Assembly (NCBI GenBank): GCA_903923905.1
Contig: CAIXZH010000092.1
Span: forward strand, 45,465-109,464
Source of the DNA: an uncultured Bacteroidia bacterium
Lineage (GTDB): Bacteria; Bacteroidota; Bacteroidia; Bacteroidales; Prolixibacteraceae
Reading direction: 5' to 3'
DNA: 64,000 nt
In this document: piece after piece, positions 51,196-61,297 of the stretch
How the letters are laid out: every line of letters begins with the position of its first letter
Position numbering within the stretch: position 1 is the stretch's first letter
Made by a program: the position numbers and the translations under genes
Notes under the pieces: model-generated
What the model was told of the DNA's origin: nothing
Databases searched by the model: none
Seen by the model: only the letters and a program-made list of their open reading frames with translations

Positions 51196-52176
51196 ATGAG
51201 AAACGTATTCAGGATCTTAACAATAGTCCCAATCCTTCTTGCGATTGTTACATTAGCACAACCACCTCGCCCGGTTGAGGTAAATGGACCACTTAAAGTT
51301 ATTGGGAACATCCTGGTTAATAAGGAGGGCCTTCCTCCCCAGTTGCGTGGTATTTCGTTGTCATGGAGCCTTTGGGCGGGTAAAAAATATTACAATCCGG
51401 CAGTAGTCAACTGGCTGACCAAAGATTTTAAAATAACCCTGATACGAGCGTCAATGGGCGTTCAGCCCGATCAGGGTTATTTGCAAAATCCTGACGAACA
51501 AATGAAGTTAATGTCATCGGTGATCGATCAGGCTATTCAAAATGGAATCTATGTGTTAATCGACTGGCACGATCACAATGCAGAAAAGCACCTTGATGCA
51601 TCCAAAGCATTCTTCACCAATATGGCCCAAAAGTACGCAGGTATCCCAAATGTAATCTATGAGATTTTTAACGAACCTGTCCACCAGAGCTGGCAAGTAG
51701 TAAAATCTTATTCGGAGGAAGTGATTAAAGTGATCCGTAAGTATGATTCCCAAAACGTCATTGTAATCGGAAGTCCAAGATGGGATCAGGATGTTGATAT
51801 CGCCGCTTCGGATCCGATCACAGGTTTTGATAACCTGGCCTACTCATTTCACTTCTATGCTTCTGACCCAAATCATCAGGAAAAACTTAGGGCTAAAGCA
51901 GAATTGGCTATGAATAAAGGAATTGCCTTATTTATCACCGAATGTGGAGTGGGCGAATCGAATGGAAACGGCGAGTTTAATCGCGGGAAAACAGCCGTCT
52001 GGATGGATTGGCTTGAGAAAAACCATTTAAGCTGGGTTGTCTGGCATGTCACAGACAAAAATGAGACTACTGCTATATTGTTACCTGGGGCTTCTGAAAA
52101 AGGAGAATGGAAAGAAAACAATCTGACCGAAAGTGGTCAGTATATCAGGGAAAAGATCCGGCAGCTGAATAAATGA
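51196..52176 (+). CDS. Secreted GH5 endo-beta-1,4-glucanase-like enzyme
   Basis: This 326-residue exported enzyme has a signal peptide (residues 1-23, ending TLAQ). The GH5 catalytic barrel has LRGISLSWSLWAG, IDWHDHNA, the acid/base Glu in IYEIFNEPVH, SFHFYASDP and the nucleophile Glu in FITECGVGES. The pattern fits GH5 subfamily 2 cellulases. It has no binding module. It starts 10 bases past the hybrid-sensor stop; the longer frame overlaps that gene and lacks a signal. It probably makes the first cuts in the locus's beta-glucan or glucomannan target. Confidence 0.85.
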   Translation: MRNVFRILTIVPILLAIVTLAQPPRPVEVNGPLKVIGNILVNKEGLPPQLRGISLSWSLWAGKKYYNPAVVNWLTKDFKITLIRASMGVQPDQGYLQNPDEQMKLMSSVIDQAIQNGIYVLIDWHDHNAEKHLDASKAFFTNMAQKYAGIPNVIYEIFNEPVHQSWQVVKSYSEEVIKVIRKYDSQNVIVIGSPRWDQDVDIAASDPITGFDNLAYSFHFYASDPNHQEKLRAKAELAMNKGIALFITECGVGESNGNGEFNRGKTAVWMDWLEKNHLSWVVWHVTDKNETTAILLPGASEKGEWKENNLTESGQYIREKIRQLNK

Positions 52177-52266
52177 CAAAAATCCCGGAAATATTTCAAA
52201 AATCACTTAACCAAAGTTAATTAGACTCTCCTCCTGTTTATAACAAAGGAGTTAAGCTAATTTGAT

Positions 52267-52274
52267 TACCTTTG
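52267..52274 (+). promoter_or_regulatory. Candidate -7 box of the J-domain/KTSC gene
   Basis: TACCTTTG matches TAnnTTTG, 31 bases before the ATG at 52306. No clear -33 element is seen. Confidence 0.45.
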
Positions 52275-52305
52275 CGCCCTTAAATATTTTACTTTAATAA
52301 CATTC

Positions 52306-52749
52306 ATGAAGCGTATTATTGAATACCGAAGATTATTGGATATCACACCGGAAACCGGTTTAGGCGAATTAAAAACCACCTATCGCAATTTAATAAAGGA
52401 GTGGCATCCTGATAAATTCGTTGGGGACGATGAACGCAAAGCCGAAGCTGAACATAAAAGCAAAAATATCATTGAAGCTTATCATTTTCTGGTAAGCATA
52501 GCACCGGAAACTCAAGCCTTTAATTTAGAGGGATATACGCTTACAACCAACACCTCCGGCATCGATGATTATTCGTATAAAGGTCAGACTCTAAAGATTA
52601 CCTTTCAGGATGGAAGTGTTTATGAATATTTTGGAATACCTAAAAATATCTACAACAAATTTGTTAACTCATCTACCCTGTTACGGTTTGCGAGAAGGCA
52701 TATTTTCTATTCCTATACCTATCGGAATGTCAGTAAACAGACTGCATAG
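52306..52749 (+). CDS. J-domain protein fused to a KTSC domain
   Basis: This 147-residue cytosolic protein has an N-terminal J domain (about 5-68) with the HPD tripeptide at 34-36 (EWHPDKF), which would stimulate Hsp70 ATPase. The C-terminal part (about 75-145) matches the KTSC domain, a small RNA-polymerase/lysyl-tRNA-synthetase-associated beta fold, with YSYKGQTLKITFQDGSVYEYFGIP. There is no Gly/Phe region or zinc finger, so it is not a canonical DnaJ. It appears to be a single gene with its own -7 box. Confidence 0.8.
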   Translation: MKRIIEYRRLLDITPETGLGELKTTYRNLIKEWHPDKFVGDDERKAEAEHKSKNIIEAYHFLVSIAPETQAFNLEGYTLTTNTSGIDDYSYKGQTLKITFQDGSVYEYFGIPKNIYNKFVNSSTLLRFARRHIFYSYTYRNVSKQTA

Positions 52750-52786
52750 AAACTAAAACAGATTGCTTTGTATGAAGTAATTTGTT

Positions 52787-53308
52787 TTAATTTCCAGTAT
52801 TAAGTTGTTGAATTTTGTCGATTACCAACTTCGGATCCAGGTTGTTCTCTCCCCGGATAATAATTTTCGCCTTTTCATAAAATGGAGCCCTTTTCCCCAG
52901 GGCACTGTTAATAAACAATATAAGTTCATCATGCGATTTGCCGGCAATCAGCGGTCTTTCAGTTCTTGATTTAATCAGCCGGTTTGCAAGCACTTCTGTA
53001 TCAGGTGCAATATAGACTGTAATTCCCTTTTCATTCATCACCTCCATATTATCAAAGAAGCATGGGGCACCTCCTCCTGTCCCAACAACCACATTCTCAA
53101 ATTCAGATACCTCTAGCAATGCAGTCCGTTCTTTCTCGCGGAAACGGTTTTCCCCCTCTTCTGCAAAAATTGCCGGAACAGACTTGAAGTAACGCTCCTC
53201 AATATACTTATCCAGATCAATAAAACTAATTCTCAACAAATCAGCGACTTTTCTTCCAATGGTAGATTTTCCACATCCCATATATCCGATCAGATAAATC
53301 TTCATCAC
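52787..53308 (-). CDS. aroK: Shikimate kinase
   Basis: This 173-residue P-loop kinase phosphorylates shikimate in aromatic amino acid synthesis. Walker A is GYMGCGKSTIG. The shikimate-binding elements are IDLDKYIEE, FREKERTAL and GTGGGAPC, and the lid arginine region is KSRTERPLI. The length is typical. Its ATG overlaps the parC stop by four bases. Confidence 0.95.
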   Translation of the reverse strand: MMKIYLIGYMGCGKSTIGRKVADLLRISFIDLDKYIEERYFKSVPAIFAEEGENRFREKERTALLEVSEFENVVVGTGGGAPCFFDNMEVMNEKGITVYIAPDTEVLANRLIKSRTERPLIAGKSHDELILFINSALGKRAPFYEKAKIIIRGENNLDPKLVIDKIQQLNTGN

Positions 53309-55959
53309 TCAAAATTTATTTCCATCTGGCTCGGATCAGATTCTTCACCAGGACGATTGATCTCAAATGGAATATCATCATCAGGATCAATGGACGGTAG
53401 TACTTCTATCTCCGGTTTTATATCCTCATCCCGAATAACTGGCTCCAACTCCTTAATATTACTTACCTCATAACTTGAAAGTCGTTTCCCTTTGGCTTTA
53501 AACGATTTAACACCAATAAATTCAGCTACCTCTATGATTTCGTTCTCCCGGTTATTTTTATCTCCTCCAAATTCTATTTCCAGTCGGGGAAAAGTAACCC
53601 ATGTAATACTAATCAGTTTATTTTCAGGGTGTTCTCCTATAAATGAACAAGGTTTACCACCATTCACCTCTATTGCAAACCGCTTCAGATAGTAGAAGTT
53701 CTGTTCTGCATCAAAATAGACAACGGAGGCAATCCTGTCGGGACGGAATTTTTCGATTGAAAGGATGTTTTTTTCAAAATGATTCTCTAAATCATAAGAA
53801 TATACCTGGTATCCGCCATCCTTGTCAATCACAAGAATTTTCTCATCCCCGGTGAATTCACCCAGAAACTTACCCCTGCCATCAGCATTCAGCCTCAGAA
53901 CATCTTCATCAAACCAGATTTTCCGGCCACCAAGGGTAGAGATCCCTTTTTCCTTTAGGGTTACCTTATGAACTTCATTTTTGGTAACCAGATTACCCAT
54001 GGATTGTCTCCCTTTGATGGCAAGCTGAGCCATATCAATTTCATCCACCAGCTTTTTAAGCTTTGGTTTAGGTTTAAAGAGGATCCGCAAGACTTCAGCC
54101 TCACCATTCGGATTTGCGCTAAAATAAAGGATCCGTGAGCCATCGGTGCCCATTGTCATATTATATTCCTTGTCACGTGTCACCCCTGTGACACTGAACC
54201 GTTTCATGTAAGTCGCTCCGGCCTTTCCGTCACGGTAAACGAGGTTATAAATCGTACGGTTATCATTTTTTTCAAAAATAGCTACATGAATCGGATTCTT
54301 TCCGATAAATGCTTTTTCAGAAACCTTTGTGACAAAATAGGATCCATCCCGGCGAAATACAATAATATCATCGATGTCGGAACAATCACATAAGTACTCT
54401 GCTTTCTTTAAGCCAGTTCCAATAAAACCCTCCTCGCGGTCGAGGTACAATTTTTCGTTAGCAACAATAACTTTTGCTGCTTCAATATTTTCGAAACTTC
54501 TGATTTCAGTTTTTCGCCCACGCCCTTTGGCATATTTCGATTTAAGATGCTCGTACCAGGAAATGGTATAAGGAATTAAATTCTGAATATTTGCCTCTAC
54601 TTCAGCAATGTGATCCTCAATTCCTGTTATGATTTCGTTAGCTTTTTCAGTATTGAACTTCAGGATACGTCCCATCCTGATTTCCAGTAACTTAAGGATA
54701 TCTTCGCGAACTATTTCACGTCTGAACTTTGGTTTCCATGGAATTAGCCGTTTGTCGATGTGATCAATTGCCTGATCAATATTTCCGGAATCTTCAAATG
54801 CCTTGTCCTTATAGATGCGTTGGTCTATAAAGATCTGTTCAAGGGAGGCAAAATGCCATTGTTCTTCCAGCTCCCCCTTTTGAATTTCCAACTCGAGATT
54901 TAATAACTCCAACGTTTTATCGACCGATTTTTTAAGAATTTCGGTAACAGTGATAAACCGCGGCTTATCGTCTTCAACGATACATGCATTTGGTGAAACA
55001 GAAACTTCACAATCGGTAAAGGCATAAAGGGCATCGATCGTTTTGTCGGAACTGATACCCGGCATCAGGTGGATCTGGATCTCGACATTTGCCGAGGTAT
55101 TATCATCAATCTTTTTAACCTTGATTTTCCCCTTTTCATTGGCTTTAACAATGGACTCGATAAGTGAAGAGGTTGTTCTTCCAAACGGTATTTCTGTGAT
55201 TACCAAAGTTTTATTATCTATTTTTTCGATTTTGGCGCGTATTTTCACCGCTCCTCCCCTAAGACCATCATTATATTTTAAAACGTCAATATAACCGCCT
55301 GTAAGAAAGTCAGGAAAAAGTTCAAACTCCTCATGATTCAGATAGGCGATGCAGGCATCAAGTAATTCGATAAAATTGTGAGGTAGGATTTTTGAAGCGA
55401 GTCCTACCGCAATACCTTCAACCCCCTGGGCTAACAGCAATGGAAACTTCACCGGCAAAGTTACCGGCTCCCTGTTTCGGCTATCGTATGAAAGCTGCCA
55501 CTTTGTAGTCTTCGGATTAAAAAGTACTTCTAATGCAAATTTAGAAAGTCGTGCTTCGATGTACCGGGGAGCTGCTGCTCCATCACCCGTTAAAATGTTT
55601 CCCCAGTTACCCTGTGCATCAATTAACAATTCCTTCTGACCAAGCTGCACCAGAGCATCACCAATTGAAGCGTCACCATGGGGATGATACATCATTGTCT
55701 GTCCTATAATATTGGCAACCTTGGTATAGCGTCCATCGTCCATCTGTCTCATTGCATGAAGGATACGACGCTGAACCGGTTTCAGCCCATCATTGACATA
55801 CGGTACTGCACGTTCCAGAATAACATAAGAAGCGTAATCCAGGAACCAACTCTGGTACATCGATGACAAATAAATGATATGATGTAGTTCCTTTTTTGTG
55901 TCTTTAGCCTCATTTTCTTCCGGCAGTGGCAATCCTTCGATATCTTTCTCGTCAGGCAT
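53305..55959 (-). CDS. parC: DNA topoisomerase IV subunit A
   Basis: This 884-residue subunit cleaves and rejoins double-stranded DNA to decatenate chromosomes. The catalytic Tyr133 lies in GAAAPRYIEARLSK, preceded by VQRRILHAM and YHPHGDASIGDAL. A coiled coil and a C-terminal beta-pinwheel domain follow. It lacks a gyrase-type GyrA box in the C-terminus, and its partner is the ParE-like gene upstream, so topoisomerase IV is preferred over gyrase. An acidic tail follows the pinwheel. Confidence 0.93.
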   Translation of the reverse strand: MPDEKDIEGLPLPEENEAKDTKKELHHIIYLSSMYQSWFLDYASYVILERAVPYVNDGLKPVQRRILHAMRQMDDGRYTKVANIIGQTMMYHPHGDASIGDALVQLGQKELLIDAQGNWGNILTGDGAAAPRYIEARLSKFALEVLFNPKTTKWQLSYDSRNREPVTLPVKFPLLLAQGVEGIAVGLASKILPHNFIELLDACIAYLNHEEFELFPDFLTGGYIDVLKYNDGLRGGAVKIRAKIEKIDNKTLVITEIPFGRTTSSLIESIVKANEKGKIKVKKIDDNTSANVEIQIHLMPGISSDKTIDALYAFTDCEVSVSPNACIVEDDKPRFITVTEILKKSVDKTLELLNLELEIQKGELEEQWHFASLEQIFIDQRIYKDKAFEDSGNIDQAIDHIDKRLIPWKPKFRREIVREDILKLLEIRMGRILKFNTEKANEIITGIEDHIAEVEANIQNLIPYTISWYEHLKSKYAKGRGRKTEIRSFENIEAAKVIVANEKLYLDREEGFIGTGLKKAEYLCDCSDIDDIIVFRRDGSYFVTKVSEKAFIGKNPIHVAIFEKNDNRTIYNLVYRDGKAGATYMKRFSVTGVTRDKEYNMTMGTDGSRILYFSANPNGEAEVLRILFKPKPKLKKLVDEIDMAQLAIKGRQSMGNLVTKNEVHKVTLKEKGISTLGGRKIWFDEDVLRLNADGRGKFLGEFTGDEKILVIDKDGGYQVYSYDLENHFEKNILSIEKFRPDRIASVVYFDAEQNFYYLKRFAIEVNGGKPCSFIGEHPENKLISITWVTFPRLEIEFGGDKNNRENEIIEVAEFIGVKSFKAKGKRLSSYEVSNIKELEPVIRDEDIKPEIEVLPSIDPDDDIPFEINRPGEESDPSQMEINFE

Positions 55960-56030
55960 TTTAACGTTGAATTGGAGTTGTTAATTTGATTTATCTGGTT
56001 TCTATCAGCTAAAAAACTGATTCATGATCC

Positions 56031-57863
56031 TTAAATTTCATCTTTTTCAACATGAAGATTCTCAATAATAAAATCCTGGCGATCGGGTGTGTTTTTGCCC
56101 ATGTAAAACTCAAGCATATCCGCAACCGATTCGTTTTTATTCAGAATCACCGAATCGAGGCGGATATCTTCACCTATAAAATTTTTAAATTCATCGGGTG
56201 AAATTTCTCCTAAACCTTTGAAACGGGTAATCTCCGGAATTGCCCCAAGTACTTTAACCGCCATGTCCCGCTCCTGCTCTGAGTAACAATAGACCGTTTT
56301 CTTTTTATTGCGAACCCTGAAAAGAGGTGTTTGAAGAATATAAAGATGCCCTTTCTTAATCAGTTCCGGAAAAAACTGTAAAAAGAAGGTAATCAGAAGT
56401 AGCCGGATGTGCATTCCGTCAACATCGGCATCAGTGGAAATGATCACCTTATTATACCTGAGTTCGTCAATTCCCTCTTCGATATTCAGTGCAGCCTGAA
56501 GCAGGTTGAACTCCTCGTTTTCATAAACTATTTTCTTGGTTAACCCATAACTGTTCAATGGCTTGCCACGTAAACTGAAAACAGCCTGCGTGGTAACATC
56601 ACGTGATTTGGTGATCGAACCGCTTGCAGAATCTCCTTCTGTGATGAAAATGGAACTATTATCCTTCAATTCATGTGGAGTATTGTAATGAATTCTGCAG
56701 TCGCGTAATTTTTTATTATGGAGGCTAACCTTTTTGGCTCGCTGCTTAGCCAGTTTTTGAATTCCTGAAATGGCTTTTCGTTCCCGTTCAGATTCCTGAA
56801 TCCGTTTAAGCAGGATATCTGCAGTTTGAGTGTTTTTATGGAGAAAATTGCCCAGTTCCTTCTGGACAAAATTCATAATGAAATTGCGTACAGATGGCCC
56901 TTCGGGACCCATATCCTTAGATCCTAATTTTGTTTTGGTTTGCGATTCAAAGATAGGCTCTTCCACCTTGATACTTAACGCTGAAACAATTGAAGCACGA
57001 ATATCCGAGGCGTCAAACTCCTTATGATAGTATTCCCGGATGGTTTTGACCAGCGCTTCACGGAATGCGGCGAGGTGAGTCCCACCCTGAGGAGTAAACT
57101 GCCCATTCACGAATGTATAATAATCTTCACCATATTGGTTGCTGTGAGTCAGGGCAAATTCGATATCTTCACCCTTCAGATGAATAATCGGGTAGACAGG
57201 AGCCTGGTCGAGATTCTCCTCCAAAAGGTCAAAAAGACCATTTTTCGAAAGATACTTCTCTCCGTTAAAATTGATGATTAACCCGGCATTTAAAAAAGTG
57301 TAGTTCTTCAGCAAAGGGACTACAAACTCCTCAATGTAATGGAAGTTCCTGAAAATTTCGCTATCCGGTGTAAAAGCAACTGCCGTACCATTAACCTCTT
57401 GCGTTGAAATTTCTGCATGATCATTTATTAATTCACCTTTCGAAAAATCGATCCGTTTGAGACGGCCATCCCGAACTGATTTGATCGAGAATTTATGTGA
57501 AAGAGCATTGACCGCCTTTATACCGACACCATTTAGTCCTACCGACTTCTTAAATACTTTTGAATCATATTTAGCACCGGTATTCATCCTTGAGGCAACA
57601 TCCATCAGTTTTCCCAGTGGAATACCGCGTCCATAGTCACGAACAGACACAAGTTCATCCGATACAGTTACATCAATCTTCCGTCCATTCCCCATCATAA
57701 ATTCATCTACCGAATTATCGAGGACCTCCTTTAGCAAAACATAAATACCATCATCCGGAGCAGAGCCATCACCCAACTTTCCAATATACATACCTGGCCG
57801 CTTGCGAATATGCTCTTTCCAATCAAGCGTACGAATTGATTCTTCAGAATAACCTGGGACCAT
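56031..57863 (-). CDS. parE: DNA topoisomerase IV subunit B
   Basis: This 610-residue ATPase subunit has the GHKL fold: [31 protein letters not shown] and [14 protein letters not shown]. Its TOPRIM domain has [10 protein letters not shown] and [15 protein letters not shown], and the C-terminus contains [13 protein letters not shown]. The start is the ATG at 57863. A 652-residue frame reaches 57989, but its extra 42 residues are hydrophobic and unconserved, and a -7 box lies between the two starts. It is 71 bases upstream of parC. Confidence 0.94.
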   Translation of the reverse strand: MVPGYSEESIRTLDWKEHIRKRPGMYIGKLGDGSAPDDGIYVLLKEVLDNSVDEFMMGNGRKIDVTVSDELVSVRDYGRGIPLGKLMDVASRMNTGAKYDSKVFKKSVGLNGVGIKAVNALSHKFSIKSVRDGRLKRIDFSKGELINDHAEISTQEVNGTAVAFTPDSEIFRNFHYIEEFVVPLLKNYTFLNAGLIINFNGEKYLSKNGLFDLLEENLDQAPVYPIIHLKGEDIEFALTHSNQYGEDYYTFVNGQFTPQGGTHLAAFREALVKTIREYYHKEFDASDIRASIVSALSIKVEEPIFESQTKTKLGSKDMGPEGPSVRNFIMNFVQKELGNFLHKNTQTADILLKRIQESERERKAISGIQKLAKQRAKKVSLHNKKLRDCRIHYNTPHELKDNSSIFITEGDSASGSITKSRDVTTQAVFSLRGKPLNSYGLTKKIVYENEEFNLLQAALNIEEGIDELRYNKVIISTDADVDGMHIRLLLITFFLQFFPELIKKGHLYILQTPLFRVRNKKKTVYCYSEQERDMAVKVLGAIPEITRFKGLGEISPDEFKNFIGEDIRLDSVILNKNESVADMLEFYMGKNTPDRQDFIIENLHVEKDEI

Positions 57864-57881
57864 TTTAAAATCGATTTTGCA

Positions 57882-57889
57882 CAAATATA
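57882..57889 (-). promoter_or_regulatory. Candidate -7 box of parE
   Basis: The minus strand reads TATATTTG, matching TAnnTTTG, 19 bases before the ATG at 57863. It gives a very short leader. It rules against the longer parE start at 57989, which lies upstream of it. Confidence 0.5.
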
Positions 57890-58140
57890 GTGAAAAACGA
57901 AAATAGGATGAGAGAAATCGGCCGGCAGTAATTAACACAATTAAGTTGATAAGTTTATTCCTATTGATCACTTTCAGACGTATTTCCATTTGATTACTAA
58001 TTATGATTAAAAAATACTTCCAATATCAAATTTATGCAGTTAAAAGGATAATTTTGAAGAGTGATACAAATGCGGAATTATTGGTCAAATTCCGTAAAGA
58101 TTAAAATTTTCCTGATAATTGTTTTTAATCGATAGTAAGC

Positions 58141-60279
58141 ATGGACAAAGTAATTGAGAATTTTCAGCATATTTTCCAGACGCCATTTCAGAGTTCCGTT
58201 CTGGTATTTGCTGTGATCTTATTTATAATCCTTCTTGCCCCGTTATTGTTCCGTCGTATAAAAGTGCCCGGAATTATCGGGCTGATTCTGGCAGGTGTCA
58301 TTATTGGTCCTCACGGACTAAATCTTATTGCCAAAAACTCGGCAATTGATCTGTTTTCGACAATCGGTTTGCTTTATATTATGTTTTTGGCCGGGCTTGA
58401 ACTGGATCTTAAGGGGTTTGCAAATTACAGACATAAGAGCCTGGTATTCGGCTTCTTTACTTTTATTGCCCCGTTATCAATCGGGTATCCTGTTTGCCGC
58501 TATCTTCTTGAGTTCAGTTTTGAAACCAGCTTCCTTGTTTCAAGCATGTTTGCTACCCATACCCTTGTGACTTATCCCATCGTAAGTCGTTTGGGTATCT
58601 CGCGAAACGAGGCTGTCGGAATCACTGTTGGAGGAACCATGCTTACAGATACGGCTGTGTTGATCATTTTAGCCATTATCAGTGGCTCTGTCAGCGGAGA
58701 GATAACACTGAATTTTTGGATAAAATTCTCAATATCAGTCCTGCTATTTCTTATCATCGTTTTAGTACTGATACCCAAATGGGCCAACTGGTTTTTCCGA
58801 AATTTTGAAGGCGAAAAAAATTCACACTTTATTTTTGTTCTTGCAATGGTCTTCCTGGCTGCATTTTTGTCTGAACTTGCCGGCCTTGAGCCAATAATCG
58901 GGGCATTTGCAGCTGGAATTGCATTAAACAGGTTAATACCCCACACTTCTGTCCTGATGAACAGACTCGAGTTCGTGGGTAATTCTCTGTTTATACCTTT
59001 CTTTCTGATCAGCGTTGGCATGCTGATAAACCTTCGCGTGCTTCTTGAAGGGCCTCATGCGTTGATTATTGCTGCGACACTCACTATCGTTGCACTAATC
59101 GGAAAATATATTGCTGCCTGGATCACATCTGCAATTTTTAAATATTCGAAAGCCTACCGGAATCTTATATTTGGTTTGAGTAGTTCGCATGCGGCAGCTA
59201 CGATTGCTGTAATTATGGTTGGATTCAGGATCGGGATTGTAGATGAGAATATATTGAATGGAACTATCGTGCTTATTCTGGTTACCTGCCTTGTCGCTTC
59301 GTTTGTTACTGAACATTCAGCAAAAAGGGTTTTGATCGTGGATAAAATTAATGCTCCGGTATTACCCACAGTCCGCGATCAGAAAATTCTGGTTCCAATC
59401 TACAATCCCAATAATATGGAGAGACTACTTGATTTGGCGATTGCTATTAAAAATCCCAAAAACCGATTTCCGATTATTGGTCTCTCTGTTGTTGAAGATG
59501 ATCAGGAAGCACGGCAAAAGTTGGTTGAAGCAAAAAGGACCCTGGAGAAAGCTATTATTCATGCGGCCGCAGTAGATCAGGAAGTCGAAATCATTACAAC
59601 CATCAGTCAAAACGTTCCAAGCGGAATAAAACGCGTGGCAACCGAGATATTTGCTACTGAGATAATTATTGGTTTTGCTCTAAAAAGCCAGTTTACCGAT
59701 CTACTTTTCGGAAATCTGATTAAATATATTGTTGAGAATACCAATCAGGCCGTCTGGGTGTGCAGCATCTCCCCTCATTTGAGTCAGCATAAAAGAATTG
59801 TAGTTGTTTGTCCCCGCTACGCCGATCGCGAATATGGCTTTAATCTATGGCTTGACAGAGTTTTCAGATTGGCAAAAACATTGAAGGTCCCCTGCCAGTT
59901 CCTGTCGACTCCTCAAACCTTCCGGCATATTAAGGAGTATTTAGATACAAGCAAAATAGCCATCTCATTAAAGCATGTTGAGTTTACAGACTGGACCGAT
60001 TTTATCGAAATCTCAGTGCACATTCAGCCATCTGATCTTGTAATTATTACTCTTCCCCGAAATGGCGGGATATCATATAAAATCAATCAGGAGGGAATAC
60101 CACGACTGATGGCAAAAAATTTTGAGAATTACGATTTTATCCTGGTCTATCCCAATGAGGTGGAAGACACCCAGGAAAGGATGTTTTCAAACGATTTCGA
60201 CAATAACCTGATCGATGAGGGGCTAAACCACCTTACCCAAAAGGCGAAATCTCTTACTGAGGTTTTCCGTAAAAAATAG
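58141..60279 (+). CDS. CPA2-family monovalent cation/proton antiporter with C-terminal Usp-like domain
   Basis: This 712-residue inner-membrane exchanger has about 12 helices (residues 15-400). VPGIIGLILAGVIIGPHG and GLLYIMFLAGLELDL are typical of the KefB/NapA branch, and the ion-binding region falls around AMVFLAAFLSELAGLEPIIGAF. The cytoplasmic C-terminus (about 405-700) has two universal-stress-protein-like lobes. It exchanges Na+ or K+ for H+ to control pH and salt. It is a single gene. Confidence 0.9.
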   Translation: MDKVIENFQHIFQTPFQSSVLVFAVILFIILLAPLLFRRIKVPGIIGLILAGVIIGPHGLNLIAKNSAIDLFSTIGLLYIMFLAGLELDLKGFANYRHKSLVFGFFTFIAPLSIGYPVCRYLLEFSFETSFLVSSMFATHTLVTYPIVSRLGISRNEAVGITVGGTMLTDTAVLIILAIISGSVSGEITLNFWIKFSISVLLFLIIVLVLIPKWANWFFRNFEGEKNSHFIFVLAMVFLAAFLSELAGLEPIIGAFAAGIALNRLIPHTSVLMNRLEFVGNSLFIPFFLISVGMLINLRVLLEGPHALIIAATLTIVALIGKYIAAWITSAIFKYSKAYRNLIFGLSSSHAAATIAVIMVGFRIGIVDENILNGTIVLILVTCLVASFVTEHSAKRVLIVDKINAPVLPTVRDQKILVPIYNPNNMERLLDLAIAIKNPKNRFPIIGLSVVEDDQEARQKLVEAKRTLEKAIIHAAAVDQEVEIITTISQNVPSGIKRVATEIFATEIIIGFALKSQFTDLLFGNLIKYIVENTNQAVWVCSISPHLSQHKRIVVVCPRYADREYGFNLWLDRVFRLAKTLKVPCQFLSTPQTFRHIKEYLDTSKIAISLKHVEFTDWTDFIEISVHIQPSDLVIITLPRNGGISYKINQEGIPRLMAKNFENYDFILVYPNEVEDTQERMFSNDFDNNLIDEGLNHLTQKAKSLTEVFRKK

Positions 60280-60334
60280 CGGATAATTAATATTCTAATA
60301 ATCTTAATTCTATATCGTTTATCGGGGGTAATCT

Positions 60335-60342
60335 TACCTTTG
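60335..60342 (+). promoter_or_regulatory. Candidate -7 box of the EamA-family gene
   Basis: TACCTTTG matches TAnnTTTG, 18 bases before the ATG at 60361. No good -33 element is visible. Confidence 0.4.
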
Positions 60343-60360
60343 GCAGATAAATTTTAATCT

Positions 60361-61260
60361 ATGTGGGCATTTTTTGCCATTGCTTCAGCAATTTTTCTCG
60401 GAACTTATGATGTTTTTAAAAAACTATCACTTAATCACAACGCAGTTCTTCCTGTGCTTTTTTTCTCAACATTAACGTATGCTACTGTCTTTCTTCCGTT
60501 AATGATTTTATCAATTTGTTACCCGGCCCTATTACATAACACTATATTTTTTATTCCTTCCGTCCCGCTTTCACAGCATGGCTATTTCCTGCTGAAGTCC
60601 GTAATTGTTACCAGCTCATGGATTTTTGCGTTTTTTGCTATTAAACACCTCCCCTTAACCATTGTTTCGCCAATTCGGGCTACCGGTCCTATCTGGATAA
60701 TACTTGGTGCAATTGTGATCTTTTCGGAACATCTTACGATATTTCAATGGATTGGCACTTCTATAACCCTGATGTTTTTTTATTTGTTTTCACTGGCCGG
60801 CAAATCCGAGGGATTTCACTTTTCGACCAATAAATGGGTTCTCTTCTTAATAGCCGGAACACTGCTGGGATCGGTCAGCGGTCTTTATGACAAATTTTTG
60901 GTTCATAATTTCGATAAGATGGCGATGCAGGCATGGTCTTCAATCTACCAGGTTGCTATCCTTTTGATTATAGTGATTTTTCTCTGGTATCCGAAGCGAA
61001 ATGAGAACACCCCGTTTCAATGGAGGTGGTCAATACCTATGATCGGGCTGTTTCTGGTGATTGCCGACTTTCTCTATTTTTATGCCATTGGGTGCGATGG
61101 TTCCCTGATATCTGTTATCTCCGCTCTCAGACGAGGAGGCGTAATCATCTCATTTACACTGGGTGCTGTTATTTTTCACGAAAAAAACGTAGCAAAAAAA
61201 GGTTGGCTGCTTGTTGGAATAGTAGCTGGGGTCATCATCCTGTTGTTCGGCAGCAGGTAG
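60361..61260 (+). CDS. EamA/DMT-family transporter
   Basis: This 299-residue inner-membrane protein has ten predicted helices in two EamA repeats. The first half includes VIVTSSWIFAFFAIKHLPLT and SPIRATGPIWIILGAIV. The second includes DFLYFYAIGCDGSLISVISA followed by LRRGGVIISFTLG and a C-terminal WLLVGIVAGVIILLFG. DMT members export amino acids or other metabolites; the substrate cannot be told here. The GTAGAGACG palindrome begins at the last base of its stop codon. Confidence 0.85.
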   Translation: MWAFFAIASAIFLGTYDVFKKLSLNHNAVLPVLFFSTLTYATVFLPLMILSICYPALLHNTIFFIPSVPLSQHGYFLLKSVIVTSSWIFAFFAIKHLPLTIVSPIRATGPIWIILGAIVIFSEHLTIFQWIGTSITLMFFYLFSLAGKSEGFHFSTNKWVLFLIAGTLLGSVSGLYDKFLVHNFDKMAMQAWSSIYQVAILLIIVIFLWYPKRNENTPFQWRWSIPMIGLFLVIADFLYFYAIGCDGSLISVISALRRGGVIISFTLGAVIFHEKNVAKKGWLLVGIVAGVIILLFGSR

Positions 61261-61288
61261 TAGAGACGCGATTGAATCACGTCTCTAC
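61260..61288. repeat. GTAGAGACG palindrome between convergent genes
   Basis: GTAGAGACG (61260-61268) pairs perfectly with CGTCTCTAC (61280-61288), with inner GATT/AATC pairs and one mismatch. It fills the space between the EamA stop and the mprF stop. Palindromes with this GTAGAGACG core recur as dispersed repeats in several bacterial groups. It may also terminate both genes. Confidence 0.75.
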
Positions 61289-61297
61289 AATCTCCTT

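Noticed and set aside
57864..57989. Longer N-terminus for parE
   Set aside because: The 42 extra residues are hydrophobic and unlike the family, and a -7 box lies between the two possible starts.
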